Shown here: piece after piece, positions 13,501-24,296 of the stretch | How positions within the stretch are numbered: position 1 is the first letter of the stretch | How the letters are laid out: the number at the start of each line of letters is the position of its first letter | Assembly: GCF_008831285.2 (NCBI RefSeq) | Contig: NC_045147.1 | Location: 11,971,427-12,031,426, forward strand | Reading direction: 5' to 3' | Length of the DNA: 60,000 nucleotides | Source: Nymphaea colorata | Taxonomy: Eukaryota > Streptophyta > Magnoliopsida > Nymphaeales > Nymphaeaceae | Position numbers and translations under genes: made by a program | The notes under the pieces: generated by a model | Database searches by the model: none | What the model was told of the DNA's origin: nothing | The model's input: the letters and a program-made list of their open reading frames with translations, nothing else

Positions 13501-16500
13501 GTGTAAAATTTGTAAGTCACTTTAATATTTGGACAGTCAAAATAACACAAAGTGCATCTTCTGAACCATTATGTTTATCATGATAGCAATATTTTATTGA
13601 CAATGCAGTGGTAACACAAGGGTTTTCACTTTTATACATTATCCATATTGCTTCATTTTTTTAATGCTTACTTAGGGGAAACCGCCTTTAGCGTAAACCT
13701 CCAACCCATACCCTTGTGCGTCCAAGGTTCTGGCTTACTTCAGGGTTTGGGTGGACCTTTGCATTTTAGAAAACTGAAAAAAAAGTCATAAATGCATCAT
13801 AAGAATATGAGTGTACCTGGTTGGAGAGCGAGAGAAACCAATAGAAAAGTAGGTTACCAGCACCCACATGGTAGATTCAAACAAAGTAATGGGTATGTGA
13901 AGAAATGCCGCTGGTAGTAAGAAAGCCCATCCCGGGTAAGACTGCAAATCTCTCTGCTTATAGAACACAGGCAGCCTCATGATCATCATGGTGAGTTCAA
14001 CCACACCATTGAACATCAGCACTACTACACCAGCATAGATGGCGCCCAGCAACCTGGTAAGATCATCCTCAATCGACATCTCCTCCTTCCCCCGAGAGAA
14101 GGTTGCTGTTACAATAGCAGCCAACAGCAAGATTTGCACAGATTTGAATATGTATGCTGCACTGTTCCTCTTCAGCAGCAGCAGTTCCCTTGACAAACTT
14201 ATCTTCAATTTGTCCCTCTTCCTTACAACTGGTGGCCCTGATTGCAAAGCCATCAGTTCTCCTTTACATGCAGATTTTTGTAGCTCAGCATAATGAAACT
14301 GATCCATATTGTATGACTTGAAGGACTTTGCAAATTCACGGCATATAACATGCTTGTAGCGTTGGTTCTTGCCAGTCCAGTATTGTGGCAGATGCATTCC
14401 AGAGGTCACCTAAAGAAGGCATTCAGCTTGTCTTAGCGGTCATCTTAAGTTTGCATAGAATTACACTATATAATTCGAACTACTTTCAGTTCAGGATGTA
14501 GTTACATAAGAAAAACACATTTCACCATTCGAAGAAAGCATCTGCTTCCTAGCTTTGCAAGTGGTGAACGATACCACCAGTCCTTCAGAGTTAGCATATG
14601 TATGCATGCATATGTGTGTTTGTGTGTGTGTGTGTGTGCAGAGTAGCAATTAATACAAGTCTCAAGCAAAGGGAAAGATTTCCAGGTATTCATATCACAC
14701 ACGATTCCATCACCTTGTCCACAACAAAGCATCAATTCAGGATCGATACCAATTCTTTTCTAGCAGACGATACTTGATGGTCAGAAATATGCAAATGAGT
14801 ATTGACCACAAGCATTATCGTGGGCCTCAAAGCATGGACGCAAAAGCACATGATGGTGTGTCCGCTAGGAATTAAACCTGATGTCGTGTTTTTTATGTGA
14901 AAACACATTCCTTAGTCATGAAGTTTCAGCAGAGAACATACTTGTCCTTTTTTAACTCTTGAAATGCATGCTCTCAGTTCACAATTGCCTGCTTGCAAGC
15001 CCCAATTTTTACTAATGGCCTATGCTGATCACATATGCAGAATCCGACTGATTAGTGTGATCTACCAAAAACTAATAAAAGGAAAATATGACATGTAAAT
15101 TGACCCCAAAGGTTAGCTTGGACGTGAAAAAAAAAAGGCTAGAAGAGTGTACCTCTAAGAGGAAATCAGGCACGTTCTTTTGAAGGGGGCACTCGAATCC
15201 CATGGACTCAAAAAAATCGAGGGCCTTCTCCCTTGGACCTTGGTACATGATCTTCCCTTCGCCTAAGAGTATGATGTCGTCAAAGAGCTCAAAAGTTTCC
15301 GGCGATGGTTGCAGCAGTGTGACCACCACCGTTGTATCCATGAGATGAGCCATCTCCCTGAGAAAACCGACAATCTTATACGTTGTGGAACTGTCCAAAC
15401 CGTTCGATATCTCGTCCATGAAGAAGGCTCTGGCAGGGCCAACCAACATCTCCCCTGAAATGAAGCACAACATTTTTTTTAATACCATTTTCCTACGGAC
15501 TCTCAACCCCTATAGCCTCCGGAAAACCCTAGAATCACGACCCACAGGTTTACTACGAAACAGGGTCTCCTACAGCTGAATGCAAACACAAAGATGCGGA
15601 ACAGCCAATGTAAGTCCTGATGACAAATTCAACTCCAATCTCAACACCCTAAATCCTAGAAAACCGTCAACAGATAGCCATCATCGTGAAACTTTTCCTC
15701 GCTCCCCTTTTCCCTCGAGGTTGAGAGCGCCATGCCCTCCTCCCTCGAGAAAACCTCACGGCGAGGAAGAGTCTGAGACAGTCTCTACCCCCCCCCCCCA
15801 CCATTAGATTGTGCAAAGCGGCTTTCGCCCCTCCACCATCGCATCTGACATCAGACAAAAGACGGCCCTACCGACGCCCCATCCACTCCAATAACCGTTT
15901 AGTTCCCTTTCTATACCCTTCTTCAAGAACGCGTCCTAGATATACCTCCCCGAACCTCCAGTCTTTCGCCGTGGTCCCGATTCCGAAGCACGAACTCGCT
16001 CGAACGGCTACGAAATCCGCCATGGCCGCCCGAATCACCAGTCTGATCCGCCCGCTCTTCAAGCAGAAGAAGCGCGGGCTTTTGCAACGGGCTCCTGCAG
16101 CCCTTGGTAGGTGGAGGAGGCGGGAAAGAAGGAGAGCGAAAGTCAGCTGGTTCGACCGTTGGACTCTCTGCGGGACCTCGACCATAACTCGTAGTTTTAT
16201 AAAGTACAACGCCGTTTCACCAAAATCTGGACTTCCTTGTATACGCTGATGCCAGAACCCGTCCCAAGAACACAGTAACATGTTTGCAAATGGATTTGAA
16301 TGCGCCAATTGTACAAAAGTTGAAGGGGTCTCGTGTTTGGGTGACACTTCAGAATCAGGTTTTAAATCAAGCTTAAATCAGGTTTTTGAAAGTTTTAAAT
16401 CAAAGCTTAAATCAGGTTTTTAGAGTATTTGGGCGCCATCTAAACTAGGCTTGAAGAAAACCCAGTTTTCACAAAACATTGTTTTATAAAAGGAAGTAAA

Positions 16501-19500
16501 AAAACCTGGTTCTTTACTTTCGATTAACATTCAAACAAAAAAAAAAAAAGTTTTTGAAACTCATTAAAAAAAACTTAATTTCCTAGAACTTAGTTTTTGC
16601 AAAACTGGGTTAGAGGAGGGTGTCATCCAAACGCCCCCTAAATTGTTTTAGGTATTAAGTGTGCCCCCGTTCTATGTTTAGGATTTCTTTTATAGTCTCG
16701 GACTTAAGATTTATCTGTATAATCTTTTAGTATTCTAAAATATAATTTTAGGATGATCTTATTGAAATTGAGGGTGTGGTTATTTTGTTTTGCCCCTTTA
16801 CCATTGGGCATTGGAGGTGGATCAACTTACGGACTTGTGCTGCCAATTGCTCACATGAGCCAACGGAATTTAATCTACTTATATATTGCTTCCTCTACAT
16901 AATTTAGTTTATTACATATTGGTGCCCCTTAAATATAAAAGTTTTCTTTTATTAATATCCCTTAACTACAAATTTCTATTCTCAAACTAGCTCTTATACA
17001 TTGCCTGAGCCTTTCCTTGTAATGTTTGGAGAGAAAAAAAACAAGAAAAGGCAGAAGCAAAGGATTTGGTACCAATGCTAAGGCGCTTTATCTGGCCTCC
17101 TGAGATCCCTCTTCTCATGTGGTCACCTACGATTGTATGTGCACAAGTAGAGAGGCCAAGCATCTGAAACAAATCATAAGCATCAATCAGTGCATTGTGA
17201 GCATAAAAATTCTCTGAAACTAACAAGCTCCTCACATGCTAATAAGCCACAATTCCAGGCCGCTTATGTAATAAAAACTACGTTTATCGAGAACATTGAA
17301 AATCAAAAGTGGTCGTTTGGCAACAGCAGCGCACTGTTACAGTTACTGTCTGGTAAGCATATTCCAAAAAATGTAATAGATTCATGAAATACTAATAAGT
17401 TTAGTGTTTCATGAATCTGCCCCATTCTTTAAAACACATTGATGAGATAGCAATAATATGTTACTATTGCCAAACGGCCTCAAAGTCACACGGTTAAATG
17501 CAAAAATGGCTACCTCGATCATGTAATGCGTGACTACGTCCCTTCCATTTGCTTCGGCAGCCTGCACAAGTTCACATCACAATATAAATATAAAGCTGAT
17601 TGTGGCTCATTAGATGCTGCAAGTGCAAAGGAATAATTGCGATATTAAACGCAAAAATATTTACCTTAATAAGATTATCAATTGTGGGATCAGGTCTGGC
17701 CCCCGTTTCTTTTTCTCTTATTGAAATTTCATGGAGAATTTCTTCAAACAGACAGTCAGAAACATGGGCAGTGAGCAATTTTGCTTCTCTCTCAAAATTT
17801 TACAAAGAATGAAAGTTATATCCTACTTGTTTGTCTCGATAAAATGCAAAGAAAAAAAACTTCAAAATCTCAAGATTAATACACTATATATATTGACATG
17901 CTACATGTAGATTAATTCAGTAGATCGATCAAGGAAATTAAGCTGGGAATTTGGTCCCCCAGATACTGACCAGAAAGTGTGCAGGCACCACCAAACAAAC
18001 CGTGCGAGAAGTCGAGCGTCTCGCTGACGGTGAGCTCGGCCTGGTGACAGTCATACTGGCCCACGTATGCGCTTGCCTGCTTCGGCACCGACCCGTTCAC
18101 ATCCGAACCGTTGTATGTCACCCTCCCTTTGACCTTCACACCTGGTTCCAGCTTTCCAGCCAGTGCTCGAAGTAGGGTTGTCTTTCCTGAACCAGGCCGT
18201 CCCAGGACAAGAACCATCCTGACAACACGGACAGACCATATGATATGAGCATAAAGTCCGGGTTAGAATATGTTTGGATCTTAACCTTCCTAAATGAATG
18301 CGGAGAACATGATTGAAAGATTGGCTGATCAGATCCAGAATGAGCTCAATGGAACAAGAAAGCATTAACTGAATCTGAATCAAGTGCTTATCTCATACAT
18401 GCCATGGGGTTGTATTCTCTGTTAGATCTGGATTAGATCATTTTCGGATTTGAATCCGATTAATGGAACCGGATTGGATTTACTGGCTGGCAGGCCAGGG
18501 CCTGTCAGGTCCAGGACCAAGACGAGGGAACAGCGCCCAAATTAAGGGGTGCAAACAGGTTGGAGACCTACCACTGAGATTTTGGTGACATGGGTCCAGA
18601 TCTGACTGAGGAAAGCCAAAACCTGATCCAGATCTGGGTCTTAGTGGATACCTCCAACAAAAGAAGAATACCATCCACAGGACCTGTGAGGAAAATACAG
18701 ACCAGACCCGGACCATGCCTCGCAAAATAATGTTGTTTTATCCCTTCATATTGGAAAAAGTATGCATATCTTAATCAGACAGAGCTAATGCAGGACCTGG
18801 ATCTAATTTGAAATTTTATAAACCGTGTCCTATCTATTAACTAGACCTATATAAACCTGACCAGATCAATACTTAATCCAACCACCTATTATACCAAGAG
18901 AGCTAGTACTGGATCTGATGTTACTTGGTTCTGGATCTGACGTTATTTGGTACCCATGGGATATTTGTGTTCTGGATCCTGTCAGCCTGGGTCCAGGAAG
19001 TCATACCGAGATGGCTTGATGCTGCCTGATAAGTCGTCCAAGAGTTTCACAGTCCTCCTCTTGTCCCCAAAAATTTGAACGCAGCTCATCAGCTTTTCCT
19101 GCAAACGCATGAAAATTCTCATGTGAACTCATCATAATACATAAAAAATGCTCCACAAGGGCAGATAAGAGCTCTGTCCATCCGTCTAGGTCATCTGGTT
19201 AAGACCTTCAGGTTGAAGGTCGTCAATAGTTCTTCAATATTTGTCAATAACGTGGCGCGAACAAGTTTTCATATTTATTGGTTCTCATATTCTAAAACTT
19301 ATATGTGCACATAATCTAAGTAAGAAGAAGTTTAAACTAAACAATGAAACTGGTACCATAAACACTGGATCACATATAAATTCAAAACCAAGTATAAATG
19401 TCATTCAAGTCAAATTTGGATGGCCCAACTTCCATTTCATGTATGCAGGAAGAGTATTTTATTATACCGTCTGGTTAAGAGCTGAAGCTCTCACCCTTTT

Positions 19501-20524
19501 AGGATACCAGTCCTATTCTTGGTGCCTCGAAGTAACGTTTCTACTATGTTTCATATTGATATCCACTTTTTAAAGCATAGAGAGTTGATGTCATATAGCC
19601 AACCCTCTTGGAAATGGATTGCACAACTTCTTGACAAAGGCCAATTGAAATTGTAATGCAGTTATCTCACACCACCTTAATTTCCTTTAAAATTATATGA
19701 ACTGGAGTGGAATAAATTAACAACCACTTTTGGTTAACAACCAGAAGGCTCCATTACTGCTTCCAACATTCAGAGTCAAAGAAAACTTGCAACTGGAGCC
19801 ACCATTATTGTATGTGGCCTTTCACACCTAATTTTACAATAAAACTTGGCTGCCCTCCAGCTGCAGGAACGTTAGAAATTTGGACAAATGGAAGAAAATC
19901 CAGATCTCAATAATAGAAGTGTTTCTCTCATGCTTACATACTCAATAACAGTCTGCCTAACCTCGACCCCACAGAAAAATAACATTTATGTGGCGCGGAC
20001 CAGTCATGCTTGAAAAGTCATTCCTACTTGGTTACAACTTCTCTCATTATGTTGATCTCAGGGTGGATCATCAGCACGACAAATACTTGTGGAGTCAAGA
20101 GATGCCGATTAATGAGAGCTGACAATGATGATGAAGCTAATAAACCTACTAAAAGTACCTGCATAAAGTTAACTGTAGTATTCCAGAGATTGGGAAGAGC
20201 TCTTCTTCCTGCATCATGTTCCTGAGCTTCCACAGTGAGCTCCTCAAATCGAATTTCGATCTTCGGCAGAGCAATATCCAGACTACCAAGAAGAGAAAAG
20301 ATGAGAAGATATTAGTTTTTGAAGTAAAAAAAATGCAGAATTTCCAGTTGCTGTAAGATGCTGAACATTGCAGAGAACTCATGATCGTTTTACCTATCCA
20401 GCCGAGACCTCAGCCTAGCAAGGAACTGTGCTTGGTCCTCCTCCTGCAACATTCCACCTCCACATTCTTCGTCACGGAAGCGTTCGTCGTCGAAAATCTC
20501 AGGCTTGGTTATGTTGTGAGCCAT
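4511..20524 (-). CDS. PDR-type ABC transporter (full-size ABCG), 21 exons
   Basis: Full-size ABCG pumps in the plasma membrane export hormones, waxes, terpenoids or toxins; the substrate here is unknown. Exons (5' to 3'): 20524-20394, 20282-20159, 19098-19007, 18218-17971, 17741-17665, 17561-17514, 17163-17073, 15454-15153, 14409-13817, 12029-11869, 11047-10944, 10139-9974, 9818-9640, 9453-9121, 8381-8091, 7177-7094, 7006-6873, 6770-6543, 6446-6275, 6198-5944, 4780-4511. They total 4083 nt, an exact multiple of three (1360 aa), with GT-AG borders and matching phases. NBD1 has Walker [10 protein letters not shown] (near residue 122), signature ISGGQ (260) and FMDEIS in place of a canonical Walker B. 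NBD2 has GETGAGKTT (804), LSTDQRKR (911), [10 protein letters not shown] (933) and TIHQP. Two membrane blocks follow the NBDs, and the protein ends NFQRR. It is slightly shorter than the usual 1400-1450 aa. I saw no disabling lesion. Confidence 0.93.
6511..6537. repeat. (GA)n microsatellite
   Basis: A GA-dinucleotide run sits on the intron side of the donor of ABC exon 18 (exon end 6543). On the coding strand it is a (TC)n tract beginning a few bases after the GT. Confidence 0.8.
8581..8643. repeat. 32-bp tandem repeat in ABC intron 14
   Basis: The unit starting cttcagatcacaaaatgttg occurs twice in tandem (8581-8612 and 8613-8643) with near-identical sequence, between exons 14 and 15 of the transporter gene. 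Confidence 0.85.
12069..12502. repeat. 217-bp tandem duplication in ABC intron 9
   Basis: A 217-bp unit starting gattctgcagagaaaagg occurs twice head to tail, 12069-12285 and 12286-12502. I see one difference (gtacatgc against gtaaatgc), so the event is recent. It lies upstream, in transcript terms, of exon 10 (12029-11869) and does not touch coding sequence, although copy 1 starts only about 40 bp from the acceptor. Confidence 0.95.
14617..14640. repeat. (GT)n microsatellite in ABC intron 8
   Basis: A short GT-dinucleotide run within the intron between exons 8 and 9. Confidence 0.75.
15500..16260 (+). pseudogene. GC-rich stretch resembling the 5' end of an unrelated gene, inside ABC intron 7
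   Basis: This 760-bp block is much richer in G+C than the intron around it. On the plus strand, antisense to the ABC gene, it carries AAACCCTAG and related telo-box-like words (near 15521 and 15650), a pyrimidine-rich leader and an ATG at 16021 in a strong context (CCGCCATGGCC). That ATG opens a basic N-terminus ([19 protein letters not shown]) that could be a mitochondrial presequence. A possible splice donor follows (GCCCTTG|gtaggt, near 16110). No further exon is recognisable before 17073. It could be a captured gene 5' end or a retained nested promoter. The minus strand also has a long ORF here (15868-16347), so orientation is not certain. No family is recognised. Confidence 0.35.
16323..16639. 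mobile_element. MITE-like element with TTTGG(G/A)TGACAC termini, in ABC intron 7
   Basis: The left end tttgggtgacac and the right end gtgtcatccaaa form an imperfect terminal inverted repeat (11 of 12) about 300 bp apart. Inside is an imperfect direct repeat built on aaatcaagcttaaatcaggt. The size and termini suggest a non-autonomous DNA transposon. No clear target duplication was found. Confidence 0.5.
17310..17481. mobile_element. MITE-like element with CGTTTGGCAA termini, in ABC intron 6
   Basis: The left end ggtcgtttggcaacag and the right end ctattgccaaacggcc are inverted copies of each other, about 170 bp apart. The interior is AT-rich and non-coding. The element lies between exons 6 and 7 of the transporter and does not disturb either splice site. 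The short word tcaaa(a)g occurs on both sides but is not a certain target duplication. Confidence 0.55.
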
Positions 20525-20592
20525 CACTAGACCTTACTGGTGAAAGATACTGTGCTCTCTATACGAGTTGATATGGTAGAGCACCAATGTGC

Positions 20593-20600
20593 TATTTATA
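20593..20600 (-). promoter_or_regulatory. TATA box of the ABC transporter gene
   Basis: On the minus strand the sequence CTATAAATAGC lies about 70 bp upstream of the ATG at 20524. This spacing fits a transcription start near 20565 and a short leader. The ATG context is GTGATGG, and the encoded N-terminus leads into the MLQEEDQ... segment expected for PDR proteins. Confidence 0.6.
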
Positions 20601-20828
20601 GAGCCTGCAGGTCAAGGGTAGGAGCGATGCGGTCTGAGATTCTCTCTTTGTGGCAAGTCTCACAAACGCGTTGAGAATGCATTTCCGAGCATTAAAAGCC
20701 ACTGAACATGAGTTCAATTAGCTGGTGGATACTTAGTGGGAGTCATTTTCCCACGAAACTGAGTGTTTCTTGTGCTAACTGCATGTGAGTGTTTATTATG
20801 CTAAATGATGTGGATATATTGCTTTAAA

Positions 20829-20921
20829 AGGTTGTTTGGTAGTTAAAACACTACTTCTAGTGTCATAATTTTACCACAATTTTTCAAATAAATTCTTAAA
20901 ATGCTACTACCAAACAACTCC
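20829..20921. mobile_element. Small MITE-like element with GTTGTTTGGTAG termini
   Basis: gttgtttggtag at 20831-20842 is matched in inverted orientation by ctaccaaacaac at 20907-20918, a perfect 12-bp inverted repeat around an AT-rich core. It lies about 230 bp upstream of the ABC transporter TATA box. The rest of 20.6-21.9 kb shows no gene. Confidence 0.55.
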
Positions 20922-21989
20922 TAAACCTACAATTATGAAATTATAAAAACTTAATTTCTTTTTTTCCTATTTACATTTCTCGTATAAAAAATTTGAAAAG
21001 AATATTGAAAGAAAGGAGAATTCAGACTCTCAGCGATGACGCCGGGCCCATAATCAATGTTGATGGTGCTATATCAACTTTTTAGCTGTCTCATCCGGGC
21101 AGATTAAATACTTCCTCTACAGACCAAAAAGGCGAAAATGCGAAAAAGCAAAAGTCAAAATTGCCCCTCAAGTGGCCACGTGGTGATTACACGAAAACTT
21201 CATTTGTTAATTAAATGTAAAGGATAGTTCTAACTATAAGTGGGTATATATATCAAAAAAAATATTACGGTATTCGATTGAACAAAAAAAAATACTGTCA
21301 TCTACAGTAAACGAAAGGGAGACATTCTCAAAAGATAGTGATATCATGAGGGCTTAGTGATGTTAGCGAGAGAGAGAGAGAGAGAGGGAGAGAAAAGAAG
21401 AGAAGAACCCTAGCTTCTTGTTTTCTGGATAGAAATTCTCCCGCATATATTTTCTGAAATCTTTTGCCTATCGTGGAGTAAGCTCCAGTCCGGTAGGAGA
21501 AATAAACGACGAATATATTCAATATGAATAACTTAAAGAAAAAATCAGAACTTCTATCATAGATAATGAAAGGAAATATATGAGCTTGTCATCATAAGGC
21601 AGGAGATTATTAACTTCGGAAGGTATTTCCACAATGATGACGTTTGTCACGTCTAGCTAGCTGTAAAACAGAGCCACATAACGTGGCTCACATGCGCGCG
21701 ATTGTTCAAGTTGGAGAAGGTCAAGAATTCAACAATGAGTTCCTTTAACTTATCTGACATGCATTGAAGCCACTTCTTTTTTTCATAGCTCCATCAATTC
21801 TGGGTTTAACAAAAACTAAGAAAAAAAGAGACAAAAAAGCCCATAAAATGAGAATTCATTGATCAAAATAGAGTGACGAGAAGTCACCAGAGAACAAAAA
21901 AGTCCACCAAAAAAGGGAAAATAAAATAAACGACCAAACAAATATAAAACAAAGATAAGAGAGAGAGATGAGAAGGAGAGAGAAAATAA

Positions 21990-23490
21990 GGTGGGAAAAG
22001 GGGGGGGAGAAGCTAATCTAGAGACAAACGCAAACGTTGACCAAGAGCCCAAGACTCAGTGCGAGATGCACATCAGCCTTGATCAAGTAGCTAATTCAGT
22101 TTACAAAAGCAGTTGCGTTTCTGAGCACCTTGTTGTTGCATTCCTTTCAAATCCACCACCAGAAAATAATAAGCCACAATCGGCAGGCATACCGCCAAAG
22201 TTGAGAATGAAAGGGTGAAAAGAAAGAGCAAGCGAACAGAAGGAAGATCAAGCAAGAGCTGCGACAAAGTAGGCCAGACCTTAGAAAAGATATGGCAAAA
22301 GTAGTTGAAAGATATGGCAAAAGTAGTGGCAACAAGTGAAAATGTAGATGTATGACAAAGCAGCTAAGCAACAAAAGACTCATTGGTTAGCAAAATAAAG
22401 GTCAAGGCACTCGAGATGGTCAAAGGTATTGTGTAACCAGTGAGAAGAAGCTAAGCAAAAGTAAAAGTATGTGACGAGGGACCTACAAACCAGAGAGCTC
22501 GATTGATAAGCCAACAGGTGGATGAAATGAGGCAAAATAGCATGTGGTAGTGGTGAAAGAGTAAAAAGAAACAATAATAACCATTGAGGGGAACTGGATG
22601 GGGAAGGTGGGCAAGGTAAAGGAAAAAAGAAATGACATCAATAATGCATGGAAGGGAAGGACATGAATATCATACTTGGAATAGAAGAAGGCAAATAAAG
22701 GAGAATCCAAGTTAGTCAAACTTCACAACCATAAGACCACAAAGCCAAACTGCTATGGCAAAGGTGAGGAATCCCAACACCCCGGACGAGTAACCACAGT
22801 CCATCACACAAACAATTGAAAGGGCGGCATCCACCTCAAAGAAACCAACCGAGGATGCGATCTAGCCTACGAAAGATGGCAGCAGGGGCAGTGGTGGAGC
22901 GAGAAATTTTTAACTGAGGGGCACTCTAAGTTTGAATGTCAAATTTTAAGGGGCACTCATACATTAAAAAAAAAAAAAAAACTGAAAAGCTAATGAAGTT
23001 TGTATATCTAAATAATGTAAATTTAGAGGGCTAGTGTGGGCAATTGTCCAGACCAGCTACAACATGGCTCTGCCACTGAGCAGGGGGCTTGTACAAGGCA
23101 AGAGCATAAACAGGGATGGAAACCACACAATCTTGCGAAAGTGATCTTGCCACGCAGAGAAAGCAATTTGCTCTGCCGACCTTGCAGGCAAGCCAACAAG
23201 CGTTAGAAGACCTAGATAATCAAATGAAAGGCTAGAAGACTTGCAGTCAAGACAAGCCTTTGCGAAAATGATGGTAGCTGAATCCCCAAAAAATGACAGA
23301 TAGCCGACACTTGGCAGGGTTGATGGAAAGACCAGAAGCTAACTCAAAAACCTCCTGGCAATCTGCTGCCGAGAAGCAACTCCAAAGACCATGAAGGTCA
23401 TCAGCATATTGGAAGACAGAAGTGTGGCCCCTAATGCGCCACTTGTGAACCAGATTATGAAGAGACAGATGGCGATCGGCGTCCAATTGA
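21990..23490 (-). mobile_element. LINE (non-LTR retrotransposon) ORF2 remnant, interrupted by a MITE
   Basis: On the minus strand, 23486-23247 encodes part of a non-LTR reverse transcriptase with the catalytic FQYADD box followed by SGLSINPAKC, the usual continuation in plant L1-like elements. About 1.3 kb downstream on the same strand (around 22170-22030) is the degraded C-terminal segment of such ORF2 proteins, a WWWI..KECNN motif followed by IKADVHL, with stop codons in it. The order and spacing fit one decayed element. The hAT-type MITE at 22889-23078 lies inside it. No intact ORF remains. Confidence 0.65.
22889..23078. mobile_element. hAT-type MITE (Tip100-like termini) nested in the LINE remnant
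   Basis: The left end cagtggtggagc (22889-22900) and right end gctctgccactg (23067-23078) are inverted repeats with 10 of 12 matches. Both sides are flanked by the same 8 bp, agcagggg (22881-22888 and 23079-23086). An 8-bp duplication is the hallmark of hAT elements, and CAGTGG..GAGC termini recall the Tip100 branch. The 190-bp body is non-coding and holds a poly-A run. Related copies occur elsewhere in this window. Confidence 0.88.
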
Positions 23491-23698
23491 CAGAGAAAGG
23501 GGAGGACTTAAGCTGAGAAGACTCATTGTTCTAAGCGTCTATGCTAGAAAATTTATCTCCCAAGAATGAATAGTCTGCTTCCTAATGACATGAAGCTTAC
23601 GTAAGAGCCTAAATACAGCCCAACTCCCAGTGACAGGCCAACTTCACCAGCGGGGGATGGCAGAGACAAAACTCTGAACAAAATTACAAAACAGAAAA

Positions 23699-23735
23699 GG
23701 AGAAGAAGAAGAAGAAGAAGAAGAAGAAGAAGATA
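23699..23735. repeat. (GAA)n microsatellite
   Basis: About eleven consecutive GAA/AAG units. ORFs across it on the minus strand are low-complexity Ser runs and are not genes. Confidence 0.9.
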
Positions 23736-23747
23736 TATGATGTTGTA

Positions 23748-23932
23748 CAACAACAATAGAGTACTTTTGTTTGATAATAGATAAACCGCGGTCCAAAAAG
23801 AAACTTGAGTGCGTTGACCTGACGAGAGAGAGAGATAGAGGAAGATCCTGTACTACAAAAAATAGAGTAATTTTGCATGATAAAAGATAAACCATGCTTC
23901 GATAAGAAACTTGAATGCATTGATTCGACCTT
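23748..23932. repeat. Diverged direct repeat pair of about 80 bp
   Basis: The segment 23748-23823 (caacaatagagtactttt ... gcgttgacctgacg) is echoed with about 20% change at 23855-23932 (caaaaaatagagtaatttt ... gcattgattcgacc). No coding potential is evident. Confidence 0.65.
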
Positions 23933-24083
23933 TTCATACATTTGGTTGCCTACACAGCAGTTAGTTTCCACTCATGATCATCCATGTGGTAGCCGTAACG
24001 TCCCCTCCAATTTCTGCTAGCTATATTCTCCCTTATATCATAGAAAAAGCAAAGGAGAAGGAAAAGAAGAAACCCTTACCACC

Positions 24084-24296
24084 ATGGAAGCTAACCCAAG
24101 AAGATCAACTACAAATCAGAATACAACTCATGAGCTTATCCATCAAGCAGAAAACCATGCAGAGAGCATTGCCGGCTTCTTTTCATTTTTCCCTCAACGT
24201 TCTAAGAGTTTCTCCTCTCCTATTTATAGGGTTTATGAAGTCGATTCTCCTACGGTGGCTGCTCACACGAACCTCCACAAATCATTAGTGTAGGCC
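24084..24296 (+). CDS. Possible small protein of 69 aa, unrecognised
   Basis: An ATG in a good plant context (ACCACCATGGAAG) opens a 69-codon ORF ending at the TAG at 24291-24293. The leader is pyrimidine-poor and A-rich, with TATATTCTC about 60 bp upstream. The product is hydrophilic and basic, with no signal peptide, membrane segment or known motif. It could be a genuine short gene, the first exon of a lost gene, or chance. No neighbouring exon was recognised. Confidence 0.25.

Noticed and set aside
15868-16347. 159-aa minus-strand ORF in the GC-rich intron island
   Set aside because: Long ORFs arise easily in GC-rich DNA. Leader-like signals favour the plus strand, and no family motif is seen. 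It remains a possible alternative orientation.
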